Below, piece after piece: positions 10,808-22,425 of a stretch of DNA of 64,000 nucleotides. Origin of the DNA: Aralia elata (Eukaryota; Streptophyta; Magnoliopsida; Apiales; Araliaceae); contig CM068385.1 in NCBI GenBank assembly GCA_034770075.1, positions 44,724,721-44,788,720 on the forward strand. The letters are read 5' to 3'. Within the stretch, counting starts at the first letter, position 1, and each line of letters opens with the position of its first letter. The notes below the pieces were generated by a model that worked only from the letters and a program-made list of their open reading frames with translations, had not been told where the DNA came from and searched no databases. The translations under genes were made by a program, and so were the position numbers.

Positions 10808-11488
10808 CTATAAGGACATTCTATGTTGCACAGCTTCTTTTCGCTCTTGCTCTATGATACGAATCATCGTCTTGCGATCCATCATATACCATGGTAAATC
10901 CTTGAACTGCACTGGATAGTGGAAAACTTGATCCTGAGCTCTATCCATCGTTGTGTGAAACGCATAGTCCATCTCATCCATTCTGGCCTTCTTTGACCAA
11001 ACCTCGTCCTCAACACGATCTGCACGATCAGCAGCCCTCAACTACGCATCCTCAGCTCTCGCCCATTTTACTGACTCCTACCTTAATTCAGCCATTATTT
11101 CTGCTCTTTGATATTCTAACTGAGCTAGTTTCTAATCAAGTTCTGCAACTCGAGCAGTAAGATCCTGAATCTTCAAATCATTTTGTTCTAGAACGATCTG
11201 ATGTTCTGCTGCCTGCTCCTCTATTTCCTCAACCCTATCCTGCAACTCAATGTTGCGATCATACACTTCATCATACATCACAGCTCCCAACGAGGAAAGT
11301 GGTATCTCAACCGGATCCTCCTCCTCATCATCTACCTCTAACTCCTCAGGATTAGATTTAGGCTTATACTTAGGGTCGTCAACTGTGATTATTGGGGATG
11401 GCTCCCTCGGCACCAACTGCTCCCGGACTGTATGAATGTCTCGGGGCTCCTCCTCCCTAGCCTGGCTGGATCCTCCTATCTCAGTCAT
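10808..11488 (-). pseudogene. Gy-C extra coiled-coil ORF, broken by three TAG stops
   Basis: One continuous frame of 226 codons from the ATG at 11488, with in-frame TAGs near 11132, 11099 and 11041; each could come from CAG. The N-terminus (SSQAREEE...REQLV) aligns with the Gy-B protein (TSGAREEE...AEQLV). An acidic stretch (VDDEEEDPVEIP) and a heptad-patterned region (ELQDRVEEIEEQ) predicted to form a coiled coil follow. The C-terminal third, with FKDLPWYMMDRK, has no counterpart I can align in Gy-B. Function unknown. The same place, strand and architecture as in Gy-B argue for common origin. Confidence 0.7.
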
Positions 11489-11708
11489 CCTGATATCAAA
11501 ATATTTTAAGTTTTAAATTACCATTCGATACTACTAGCGAGAACATAAGTTATTAACAAATAAGCACATAAAAACTTTTATTATCTATATTCAATAAATT
11601 CCTTAAATCATCCCTTAAAACTCGATAAGAGTTTTATCACCACTATGTTTTCGATTTCTTATAAGGCCAATTCCTAAGGTTTTCCCCACCTAAGGTTCAT
11701 AACCTACA

Positions 11709-11720
11709 ACTTTGATACCA
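11709..11720 (-). other. Gy-C primer binding site
   Basis: On the minus strand it reads TGGTATCAAAGT, matching the 3' end of plant initiator-Met tRNA at 10 of 12 places. It lies three bases inside the LTR edge at 11724, the same spacing as in Gy-B. Leader sequence between here and the extra ORF (11489-11708) is otherwise unremarkable. Confidence 0.75.
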
Positions 11721-13177
11721 ACTTGTGACATCCTCAAATTCGGATATTCCAATCCCACAGATCTGGTGGTCACTATCCAAAACAATCACATCTAACTACC
11801 CATAATAAAGGATAATAATAATAAACTTTATAAACCATCATCCATTAGAAATTTACATCATTCGCAGAATAAACACAATAACGATAAAATCTTATTACGT
11901 AAGCTTTCACAAATAAAATAAACTAATCATCTAAACTTCTTCATTTGTTCATCTTGCCCTTGCCTTTGCTCGTGGATGACTCATCAGACTTATCAATCTT
12001 AGCTACAATGTTTTATGCAAGGGTGAGCAAACAATTGCCCACAAGTATAACAACAATTACAATAACAATAGTATATGGAAAATCAGTGAATTAATCTGAA
12101 CTGAACAATGTATTTTTTTCTGTTTAACAATGTTCAAAAACTGGAAGTTCAATAAGAACACAACTTTTGAATGAAGATTAGAAAACAAGATCAAATGTAC
12201 ATTTGAGGGTTATAAGACCACGAACTATGTCCTAGGTTAGCATGTATCTCTACTGTAACCTTTAACAGACTTATAGACTATTTGGACCATCCATCTCGTA
12301 CTCTGAGTGATCAACCCTTCGTACAAAGTATTGTGCACAAATATTTTAATGTTATTCCGTAGTATAATCCCCTACATTAGGGTTGTTCATTTAAGGTTTG
12401 ATGTTAGAGTCCGCACCAAAGAAAGTTTGGTTTGGAGTAGCTTCAATAGAAATTTTAGATCTTAGAGCATTCATCAACTAAGGATTAGTTGAATCAATAA
12501 AGGTTCGACATCATTTGAGAGTTCACTCACAATAAAATATTGTAAAAGGAATACTTTAACAATAATAGGATACCAATGAATCATAAATGGATAAGCATCA
12601 TGTATCAAAATCATGCTTTCATAAGAATTAAAATGTTTAACTAAACATAAGCGTTGAACATTATAAGAAGCCTTGCTTGAATAACAATAAGCCAAGGTTA
12701 TGAGACTTACTCAATACAAGAGTCAAGTTAAGAAAACTTGAGTAATAATAAAAAAGTTAGAGATAAGGAACTTGCCTCGTGCGTAATCTATACAATCACA
12801 ACTTACGTTCACCAAATGTCCTACATACCATCACAATATAGATTAGTTTCATTACAACTACGATTAATGGTTTCAATTTCCACTTTAGTACAACTTAGCA
12901 ACTTAGTTCATGATCTGAATTCCCTAACTAACCACATAGCACGAAACAAAAATCTATACAAGCATATAACATAAGTCTTAGCATTCAAATTTTCACAAAC
13001 AACAAGTTAAAGTCTCCTAAAACTTACCAAATCATAGCTTACAATTCAACTTTGTGATTACATACTCTTGATACAACTTGATACGTGTTTAAAAGCTTCT
13101 TCATGTTCATTAGGCTAGGTTACATTGGATTCTAAGGACTGAACAGTTTAAAAAAATATCCATTTCTGTTCTAGTGC

Positions 13178-13231
13178 AGGCGCGGCCGTGCCCTGTTTAG
13201 CCTTGGCACCAGCGCGGCCGCGCTGGTGCGC
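13178..13231. repeat. GC-rich hairpin module in Gy-C LTR
   Basis: In AT-rich surroundings, GCGCGGCCGTGCC is followed at short distance by GGCACCAGCGCGGCCGCGC. The right part is a perfect 24-bp palindrome centred at 13217/13218 (half-site GCACCAGCGCGG). The left and right parts can also pair. A like module is at 29984-30117 in the copia leader. Confidence 0.75.
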
Positions 13232-14495
13232 AGACAGAGGTACTACATGCTGCTTCTCCCCTACTGCGAACCAAACTCCCAACACTCAATTCTACAGTAA
13301 TTTACACATATCCACACGTTATAAACTCAACCAAAACAACATAACATATATACTTAACCATTCTAATAACACAAACAACACTAATAAGCAATTTAGAGTC
13401 TCCAAAATCAAGGTGCATACTTATTTTTTAATATTTTGACATCTTTAGCGTAATCAAACACCACGATTTCAATTCTCAACCAAATTGGTTCATTCAACTT
13501 GCATTATTTTCGTATTTCAGAGTACTTCAACCAACAACTATCAATTTATAGATTAAAGCATGGATTAACACTCAATTTTTCCTCTAAAGAAGACCATAAC
13601 ACGTACAATGAAACCAACAGTCTACTTTTTTCTCTTTAAAGCATAAACACAAATTTGCTTGATTAAAATCAGTTATAGATGATATATAACAGATTAATTA
13701 AACCAAAGAGCACTTATATACAATTTCTCAACAAATCAACCATCAAAATCCATTTACAGAGAACTAGTTTTAGAAAAATAAGAACTAAAAACTTTAGAAT
13801 TTATCTTTGGTTCTTCTAAGCTTAGTTACACAACTAGGAGGGCTTGATTATCCTTGTTCTTCCTTCTTAGATTCTCAAAGCTCCTTCTTAATTTTCACAG
13901 AACTCTCTCTTCTCCAAACCCTTCTAAACTTTGTGTTTTCTTTTATTTTTTCTTTTCTTCTCAAACCAACTGATAAAGGTTTAACGTAAAGTTTATTAAG
14001 CTTTATTTTTACGTTAAAAGAATAACTCAGCTGTTATAAAAACAAAGGGTCTCAAAGCCATGTTTGGCTTGAACCCAATTAATCTCCCTTCCCTTTATTT
14101 TAATATCCCTTATAGTATGATACAATTGTCACACTTAAACTTTAATTAAACTTATTTATTAATAAATCCAATTAAACCTTACTAATAAGATTATAATTTC
14201 TATTTAGCCAATATAATCACACTTTTATTTAACCCATTACTAACCTTCTAATTTAATTATTTAATTAAATTACAATATTTTCATCACATTAAAGTAATAA
14301 AATCCACATCAATTGAAGAATTATTTAACATAAACTTAACTAGTATTATCACACTTAAATAATTTATCCCACCATAATTTCCATCAAATATTTATTTAAT
14401 TTAATAAATAAATCAACTAAAATATTTTTTTTATTCGATAAATATTTTAATTATTTATAAAAATCACATTCGTTATATAATCCGTCGTACTTTAC

Positions 14496-14552
14496 CGAAT
14501 ATTCCCGGACAGAACGAATATTCGTCGACACAACGAATATTCCCTGACATAC
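14496..14552. repeat. Three 19-bp repeats carrying GAATATTC
   Basis: GAATATTC occurs at 14497, 14516 and 14535, exactly 19 bp apart, within units CGAATATTCnnnGACAnAA. Each is an nGAAnnTTCn dyad, the core of a plant heat-shock element. Whether it drives transcription is unknown. Confidence 0.65.
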
Positions 14553-15867
14553 TTTTATAATTTGCACATATCATCATTAACTTTATCATTTTATCAATTT
14601 AACAACTTACTATTCTGAATAATAATTATAAGAAAATTAAACTGAGTTATAAACTCGTTTTCACAATTTTTCTATAACAAACCATTATTTTTTTCTTTTT
14701 ATCATAACTCTTTCGTTACTTATCCGTTTTCGTTTATTCTTGAGTCAAATTAAAGCTTATACAGTCTACTTTAACCTCATCTAGGCCATGACTCCAGCCC
14801 GTTCTTTGATCAGAACAAAATTTCACTTTTTCAAACAAGGTCAGATTATTACAAAAATCTAGTCAGCTTTACTAAATCATTCCTAAGAAATCATACGTTA
14901 ATCTTTAACGGTTAAAAATTGGTGAACATATTGTAATCTTATATATTTATAACATATCCAAAAATTGTAATGATCCAACGGTCAGATTAAGAGATATAGC
15001 CCACACAATATAGCTTAAGAAAACTGATTTTTTCAGATTTTGACAAACTATAAGTCCTTCGGACCAGTTTTATTCAAACAGTCGCCATGAACAATCCACA
15101 AGGAATTTTTAGGTGATTCTTATTTTTGTGTTTATCTTACTTCCAGAGCTTTCTTTTTATATAAGGCTCATCTCCTAACTCATTATACACAAAGAGTTAT
15201 GGTCTTTACAAAAAAAGGTAACAAACTAGTTTTTTGAAAATTTTCAGATTTCGTTTTTCATTTGATTTCTTGATTTCTCTTGTTTGATTCTTGTTTATAC
15301 AAGTTTAAATCCATCACATACATAAACTTCATAAAACCTATATCTATCCATAAAAATCGAAGGATTAGACAAAGGTTTTGAGAGTTTACCTTAGCCATTT
15401 CTTTCTTCATTTTCTTTTCTTTCTTTCTTCGTCTTTTTCTCTCTTCATTTTCAGCAGCCTCCCTTTTCTCTCTCTTTTCTTAATCTGAACATTTGCTATG
15501 GGAAGGAGTATGAGAATTGAGAAGGGAGTTTGCTAATTTTGCCTTATTAGGCTCAATCAACTGCCCAATACCAAGGCCCCTCTCCCCACCTTTCCTTCTT
15601 AATTTATTCCTTGCTTCCCACTTTGTCCCCCTCAATTGTCTCCCATCACCTTCCTCTCCCTTTCCTTCTTATTATCATCAACATCATCCGCCCACATGGG
15701 CTCCTATTCTACAAAAATTAAATCTATTTCCTCTTTTATATAAAAAAATAAAACATAAAATAATGTGTTTGAACATATTCAGTTAATAATTTCATAAAAG
15801 TCAAGGTATTACAATAATAATCATAAAGAAAATTAGACTTTTATTAAATAAAAATTGAGGTCTTACA

Positions 15868-16950
15868 ACTCAAATTCGTCAGGCCACGCCACAGAGGAGT
15901 GTTTGGCCCTTCAGCATAAGATTCAGAACCTCATTAAAGCTGGGGAGTTGAGAATAACCAGCAATATCGAGGTTCTCACTGTTGAGGGAAATACCCTAGA
16001 AACCGAGGGTTTGTCATACCCATCAGAGATAGAGAGTTCAAACGAGGTGGTGGCTGTAATCACATATCTGGAAGGCACAGGAACCGAACCCCTTATAGTT
16101 CAAGGAACGGCGAAAGAAACAGACAAGAACCTTGAACCTCTTGTGTTGGCGTCAAAACCACAACATCCCATCACCAGTTTAAAGGCAGTCCCTTGGAATT
16201 ATAGGAAGGAAATGGGAGAAGTAGTTGAATGCACTATCGTCTTTCCTAAAGAAAATCCTCTGTATCTACCAAAGCGAGCAACAAAACCTGTAATGAAGCC
16301 TGTGGTGAAAATACCCGATGAAAAGGTAATTGAATTCCTCACCAAAATGCGACATAATGAGGTAAAGGTGGTGAAGTCCCTTGAAGAAGCTCCAACACAA
16401 GTCTCCGTTCTTGATTTAGTCTTGGCATCTGAAGACCATTGGAAAATATTAATCAAAGTCCTGGAAGAGGCACATCTCCCCAAAACCGTGGACATAAAGA
16501 AATTCAGCCACTTGATTGGTCATATTCTGGACAGTAATGTGATCTCTTTCACCGACGACGACATACTAGCTGAAGGAACGGGATATCGTAAACCATTGCA
16601 TATCGCGGTGATCTCCTCAGGATATGTATTGGGTTGTGTGCTAATTGACGGGGGATCAGTCCTGAATATATGCCCTTACGATACCCTAGAGAGAATGAAG
16701 ATCAATCCCAATCGGATCCGAAGTAGCCACGTGGTGGTCAGGGCATTTGACAGATCGAGAAGAGACACTATAGGAGAGATCGAACTTCCTCTGGACATAG
16801 GTCCCTATACCTTCAATATCTCGTTCTAGGTGTTGAATATCACTACCGGATATAATTTACTACTGGGGTGACCATGGATCCACATGGCCGGGGCAGTCCC
16901 GTCAACGCTACACCAGCAACTGAAATATATCATCAATGGGAATCTGGTGA
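15868..16950 (+). pseudogene. Tat-D gag end and aspartic protease
   Basis: The open stretch to 16829 starts with GHATEECLALQHKIQNLI, a conserved piece near the gag end of Tat elements. Protease follows: LIDGGSVLNICP (about 16643-16678), where DGGS stands for the usual D-S/N-G-S active site. A TAG at 16827-16829 and a TGA at 16868-16870 interrupt the later part (LPLDIGPYTF, then YNLLLG and PWIHMAGAVPS). In the family this enzyme processes the polyprotein. Confidence 0.8.
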
Positions 16951-17486
16951 CCGTGTCGGCCGAACCCGAATATCCTCCTCAATTGCATGGAGACATATCT
17001 CTGATTGGCTTGGATAAAGGAATCGAACCCGCCAGTTTCCAGGCTTTTGAAGTGAGTACTGCCGGATATCAACCCATCGACTCCCTTGCTCTTAAGCCAA
17101 GGGTATCTCCTGAAGTTATGTCGTTAGCTCGAGAAATGATCACCCATAAATATCAACCAGGTCAAGGATTAGGAAAGAATGGCCAAGGAATTAAAGATCC
17201 AATCCAAATGCCCACTCAATTTGGAAAGGTAGGGCTAGGTTACACTGGCGATTTCAAGCGAAGAAACCCTCACAAAAGGGTTTCGCCTCAGCTGCCCTCT
17301 ATCCTTATGCCAAAGTCCAACAATTTCAATCCCAAGAACCTGCTGAAGAAGATTCTTGTGCATATGTCGGGTCTGCTGATACCCAAAACCGATAACCCAT
17401 CTGAAAAAGCAATTGGCAATGAGGACAGCTTCATCTCGACCAATGAGCAGAAAACAAAGAATGAACGATTCCTGCAAGAGATCTAG
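16951..17486 (+). pseudogene. Tat-D G-patch segment of polyprotein
   Basis: Within the open stretch 16884-17486 the motif YQPGQGLGKNGQGI...GLGY (about 17148-17244) is a G-patch: spaced glycines with an aromatic start. G-patches bind RNA or activate helicases in cellular proteins. They also occur after the protease of some plant Tat and related gypsy polyproteins. The stretch ends at a TAG at 17484-17486. The following 400 bases to 17892 hold short matching pieces in other frames but no open frame. Confidence 0.7.
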
Positions 17487-17892
17487 CGGCAATTTGAAAG
17501 GCAATTTTGTCTCTCCCAAGGCCACGAAGGATGGGGGGAAAAGAAAGCAATGACAGTACTAAGCCAACCACCACCTAGGAAATCATCCCTTTCCTTGATT
17601 GGACTAAGGTAAATATTCCCAGGGAATATGGCGATTCAAAGAATGAGCCAGTCTTGGCCATCATTGAAGACATCACCCACCAGAATGTCGCCTCCATCTC
17701 GGCTATCGACGATAACATGACCATTGACAATTGGAAAGTCGAGTTGTAAATAGTTCACAAAGGGTAAAAGACGGGAGATTGGTAGTAGTGATCCCCGAAA
17801 TCTAGAATGGCATTATCTTTACTTTATTTTACTTTCTGCAAGTTTATGTTATAACCGCTTCATCTAATGAAAGCTTATGTATTGAAAAACAG

Positions 17893-18900
17893 TTGTTATA
17901 TAATGAGTATTTACGTTTTATTGTCAGGTGTACCAATTTGAATGATTTTAGCCCCATTGATGATTGGCCAAGTCCAAAAGATGATTATAATTTCAATATG
18001 GAACTTGATTTCGATTTGATGGGGATCGAACAAGAAGAGGTGGATGACGAGAAGGTGCCCGAAGAGATCAAAAGATGGGTCGAAGACAAGCCCAAACCCA
18101 ACCTTGAGCAAACCACCACCAACAACATTGGAACCCTGGACAACCCCAAAGAACTCCAGATAGGATCCGACCTTACCCCTAACCAAAAAGAAGAAATGAC
18201 CCAGCTCTTAACTCAATATGAAGATGTATTTGTCTGGTCGCACGAAGATATGATCGAGCTGTCCACTGATATAGTCATTCATCGATTGCCAATCAAAGAG
18301 GGTTTCAAGCTGGTTAAACAAAAATTGAGGAGCTTAAAACCAGAATGGAGCCTGAAGGTTAAAGAAGAAATCATCAAGCAGTTTAAAGATGAAATTATCA
18401 TGGTATCCACTTATCCCGAATGGTTGTCCAACGTGGTCCTAGTCCCAAAGCCAGGAGGGAAAGTTCGAGTCTGTGTGGATTACCAGGACCTCAACAAGGC
18501 CAGCCTCAAAGACGATTTTCCTGTGTCGTTCATCCATATCTTGATAGATAACACCGCACAGTTTGAAATGCATTCATTTGTCGACTGTTTCACCGGCTAT
18601 CACCAGATCATGGTCGCCGAGGAAGACAGGGAGAAGACGACATTTATCACTCCCTGGGCACGTTTTGTTACATGCATTTGTCTTTTGGCCTCACCAATGT
18701 TGGTGCTACATATCAAAGAGCAATGATGGCCTTATTTCATGCAACGATGCATAACGAAATTGAGGTCTATTTAGATTACATCATTGTTAAATTGAAAAAG
18801 GAAGAAGAACACACAACCCACATGCATAAGTTGTTTAACTGACTGTGTAAATACAATTTAAAATTGAACCCCACTAAATGCGCCTTCGGCGTCAAATCGA
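17893..18900 (+). pseudogene. pol: Tat-D reverse transcriptase
   Basis: The 277-codon frame has an acidic linker and then RT: SNVVLVPKPGGKVRVCVDYQ (fingers), FVDCFTGYHQIMVAEEDREK (palm). At about 18660 the frame shifts and continues as SFGLTNVGATYQRAMM. The catalytic box reads VYLDYIIVK, so the second Asp of the usual YVDD is Tyr and the enzyme would be dead even without the frameshift. KCAFG marks the end of the palm. After about 18890 part of the connection domain is missing. Confidence 0.82.
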
Positions 18901-18929
18901 GAATCCTTCCTCGTCATTAAACAGTAATT

Positions 18930-19280
18930 GATCAAAGCACCTGTTCTGGTACCACCAAAGGATGGAATTCCTCTATTTATGTACATCTCTGTCAACCCCC
19001 ACGTTATGGGATGTATGCTAGGATAAAAGGACGACATGGGTAAGGAAAGAGCCATATATTACCTAAGCAAGTGGTTCAGTAGTTGCGAGCAAAACTACTC
19101 AATGATTGAGAAAACCTGTTGTGCATTAACATGGGCTGCTATGAGGATACAACATTACCTGCATGGCCACATGACATATCTGATCTCCCGCATGGGTCCT
19201 CTGAAATACATTTTCTACTGACCGATGCTAAATTGGCGGTTATCAAGATGGTAACTAATCCTTCAACAGTTTGATATCGT
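18930..19280 (+). pseudogene. Tat-D first RNase H
   Basis: Pieces KAPVLVPPKDGIPL and AIYYLSKWFSSCEQNY, then MIEKTCCALTWAAMRIQHYL, match the RNase H of Tat elements; the Glu in IEKTCCAL is the second catalytic residue. LISRMGPLKYIF contains the usual third-motif region. A TAG near 19021 and a TGA at 19219-19221 break the frame. It removes RNA from RNA/DNA hybrids in the family. Confidence 0.75.
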
Positions 19281-19284
19281 CTAC

Positions 19285-19860
19285 GTGACACAGAAATCAA
19301 TTAAAGGCCAAGGAATTACAGACCAACTGTCCGAGGCACCCACAAGAGGGTTCGAGCCATTGGAAATATATTTCCCAGATGAAGGTGTGACGGTCATCCA
19401 GTCTACAAGAAACAGAAATGAAGGCAAATTTTGGAGATTATATATCGACGACGCTATGAACATGAAAGAAGCCGGGGTAGGGGCAGTCCTTGTATCCATC
19501 ACAGGAGAACAATATCCTACGACGATGAAATTACAATTCTGTAACTCTAGTAACACGACCGAGTATAAAGGATGCATTTTGGGACTAGAAATGGCCCGAA
19601 GAATGGGAATCAAGCGGCTAGCCGTTTTCAGAGACTCAGAATTGGTTGTCCGACACTCCATCGGAATATATAGCACTAAGGAACTCCATTTGCTCCCCTA
19701 TCATCGGCACGTCATCAGAATGGCGAAGGAATTCGAAGACATCGCCTTTAGGCATATCTCACGAAATAGAAACGATTTTGTAGATGCCTTGGCCACACTG
19801 GTAGCATTGATACATGTATCTAAAAGGAACGAAACACCATTCCTTAAAGTTATAATATAA
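19285..19860 (+). pseudogene. Tat-D second, archaeal-type RNase H (aRNH)
   Basis: An open frame of about 190 codons. It has LYIDDAMN (first Asp), TEYKGCILGLEMA (Glu), FRDSELVV (Asp) and FVDALATL (last Asp), the four acidic positions of RNase HI. Sequence style matches the archaeal/plant-like RNase H that Tat elements acquired in addition to their own. The initiator codon has no meaning because this is an internal polyprotein segment. It is the best-preserved part of Tat-D. Confidence 0.8.
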
Positions 19861-21170
19861 CAAAAATCCGCCTATCAACACTATGTCGGGGAAGTTTCAG
19901 ACGAAATCCCTCAGTATGAACAATCATGGTACCACGACATCAAATAATATCTACGTGGCGGATCCATCCATACTAAGGCGAATCGAGCAGAAAGGCAATG
20001 GATCCAAAAGATGTCCTTGAAGTTCTATCTGAGCGGGGAAACCTTATATAAGAGGGATGTCAGCATGGGGCTTTTAAGATGCCTTGACAAAGGTCAAGCC
20101 CAGAGGTTAATGAACGAGGTGCACGGTGGGGTATGTGGACCACATATGAGTGGCCCCTTTCTCGTCAAAAAGATCCTAAGGACAGGGCACCATTGGTTGC
20201 CACTCAAAGCAGACTGCGATGATCACATCAAGCGTTGCCATCAGTGCCAGATACACGCCAATATCATCCATGCACCGCCCAACGATTTACACTGTATGAC
20301 ATCTCCGTGGCCTTTTCCTATGTGGGGAATGGATGTGATTGGCCTAATCGAGCCCAAAGTAAGCAACGGACATCGATTTATATTCACCGTGATCGATTAC
20401 TTTACCAAGTGGATAGAAGCAGTCTCTTTCCCAAAAGCGACGAAGGAAGTGATTATCGGTTTCATCTGGAATAACGTTATATGTCGATACGAACATCCAA
20501 AAATCTTAGTATCAGATAATGCCAAGAATCTAAACAATGTGATGATGAAAGAGCTATGTGAGAGGTTCAAAATTAAACATCTCAATTCAGTCATTTACCG
20601 ACCAAAGATGAACGGGGCTGTAGAAGAAGCCAATAAAAATATCAAGAAAATTATGGGAAAAATGGCAACAAGCCATCGAGGATGGCCAGATTTATTACCT
20701 CTTACCTTGCTCGTCTATCGCACATCAGATTGCACCTCGACTGGGGCGACTCCTTACTCCTTGGTATACGACATGGATGCCGTATTGCCAGTTAAAGTTG
20801 AAATCTCATCCCTCAGGACACTGTTGGACACCCAAATTGAGGAAAGTCAATGGATGCAAGATCGATACGATCAGTTAGCCCTAATAGATGAGAAGAGAAT
20901 AGCTGCCATCTTCTACGGCGGTTGGACCAACAGTGCATTTCCAAATCATATAATTAAAAGGTACGATCCTGAGAGTTTAAAGAAAATGATTTGGTGTTGA
21001 AAAAGGTTATTCCTTGACAAGACGAAACTAAGGGAAAATTTGCGCCAATTGGGAAGGGCCTTTTGTCATTAAGACAGTTTTATCAAAAGGAGCCTTGATA
21101 CTTCAAGAAATGGACGGCGAGGTGTTCCCACAACCTCTTAATGCGGATTCTGTGAAATGATACTACCCTT
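19861..21170 (+). pseudogene. Tat-D integrase
   Basis: The zinc region has H...H (VHGGVCGPHMSG) and CHQC. The core has GMDVIG, VSDNAKNL and VEEANKNIKK, giving a D-D-E set. Spacing looks normal, and MWGMD and SDNAKNL are typical of Tat elements. The long frame is 20011-21000. A frameshift near 20990 is followed by a segment resembling the C-terminal EVFPQPLNADSVK piece to about 21165. Upstream, 19861-20010 carries the linker with stops. In the family it inserts the cDNA. Confidence 0.82.
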
Positions 21171-21799
21171 GAAAAGCCAATTGCACTTTGTAAAAAAAAA
21201 TATCATCAATCAATCAATCAAATTAAAATCGATTCATCCGGGGCTACACTTAGCCTAAACTACGTGAGACCTGATCTCTTCATTACCATAGGATTACGTA
21301 GGCAGACTGTTTCTCGGTGCGGTCTAATCCTTAGGAAAAAAATCTGTCAATCTCGATAACTCTACCAGTGGACCGTCTGATCCATCTATCGATCAACCAA
21401 ATATCTATCCCAAATACAAACCGTTTGAGCTAAATTTATCAAATAAAATCTAAACCCTTTAACCCAATCAACGACCTACTCTAATGAGATCGGAATGCAT
21501 ATAGGCATCTCCCAGCAAATCTGACGCGGGACCCTCGAATGGTAAATCGACAACATTTTGGGGTCATAATCATCAGAAGAAGTGGCAAATCAGACAAGTG
21601 GGGGAAGATACACTAAAAAGGGAAGTTGACCCAAAAAAGTAAATTCTTTCCTTATATATTTAATTATTGGATATACATTAGTTTTCTGTGATGAACGGCA
21701 AGATAACATAGTCTATGCAGAAAAATAAGATACGAGCTACAAGTCCGAAGTCAAGGAGACTAAAAGGGAAAGACAGGTTGCAACCTCTAGAGTCTCAGG
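21171..21799 (+). other. Tat-D 3' untranslated region
   Basis: No gene. CTACGTGAGACCTGAT, GGATTACGTAGGCAG and CTCGGTGCGGTC (21261-21330) look like the conserved block found after integrase in Tat/Ogre elements. TCAATCAATCAATCAA is a short repeat. The stretch stops at the Cop-E1 LTR; TCAGG (21795-21799) would be the left target duplication of Cop-E1. Confidence 0.5.
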
Positions 21800-22386
21800 T
21801 GTTAGGTTTGTATATAGCGCAAACATGCAATCAAATTACATAATTAGTGCGGAAGCGCAATAAAACGGATTTTAAAATTTTTCATACAAACCATCACCAT
21901 GATCCTCATTGTGATCAATTATCAATTAAACGAAAGAGATAGAGATATAGAATTATACCCTCGTGAATCAAAGTTTCCTCAGGTACAAGTTCCACCTCCA
22001 ATTCCTTCGCGTTCTCCTTGAATTCTACTGATTAAATTCCTTACTTTGATCAACGATAGCCACCCAAGTGTTTGGCCTCTAGAGGTGATCCACCAAGGAA
22101 TAATAGTTGTTCAAGAAGATGGGTGTTGGCAAAACTCTAGTTTCTATCTCTATAGAAATTGCAAGTACTCTCTCTCTCTCTCCAATTCTTATAGAAGAGT
22201 GTAACTGTTTAACCCTAAATCATGATAAGACTCCTCTTATTTATAGATATAGGGAACCCTCCTAAACTATTTAGGATTAGGGTTTTAATTCTAATTAAAC
22301 TCCTTTAATTAATTTAAACTCTTAATCCAATTAGAAATTTATGAGAGTACTTTTATTAATTAATTCTCAAACCCTTTTAGGAATCA

Positions 22387-22425
<39 letters not shown>

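Larger units (their letters stand above)
9478..15867 (-). mobile_element. Gy-C: 5' part of a Ty3/gypsy chromovirus-like element
   Basis: Read on the minus strand the order is 5' LTR (15867-11724), primer site, extra ORF, gag, and then a break at the end of Gy-1. Pol and the 3' LTR are absent from the window. The simplest reading is that Gy-1 inserted in gag and that the rest of Gy-C continues left of Gy-1. Gy-C itself inserted in Tat-D at 15868. Gag and the extra ORF are homologous to those of Gy-B but diverged and full of stops. Confidence 0.85.
11724..15867 (-). repeat. Gy-C 5' LTR, 4.14 kb
   Basis: Plus-strand edges are TGTGACATCC at 11724 and GTCTTACA at 15867, so the ends are TG...CA. 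The primer site abuts the left edge, making this the 5' LTR of a minus-strand element. The edge near 11724 shares the CCCCAAAT(C)CGGG-like terminal module of the other gypsy LTRs. No protein-coding gene is seen inside. Two notable internal motifs are listed separately. Confidence 0.88.
15868..21799 (+). mobile_element. Tat-D: old Tat-lineage Ty3/gypsy body
   Basis: The domain order is gag end, protease, G-patch, RT, RNase H, a second archaeal-type RNase H, and integrase. A second RNase H between RNase H and integrase marks the Tat/Ogre/Retand branch. The left part is cut by the 5' LTR of Gy-C and the right part by Cop-E1; no Tat-D LTR is in the window. Stops, frameshifts, a damaged RT core and deletions show it is the oldest layer here. 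Confidence 0.87.

Noticed and set aside
15517..15786. 89-codon frame near the outer end of Gy-C LTR
   Set aside because: Pyrimidine-rich low-complexity LTR sequence; composition alone explains it.
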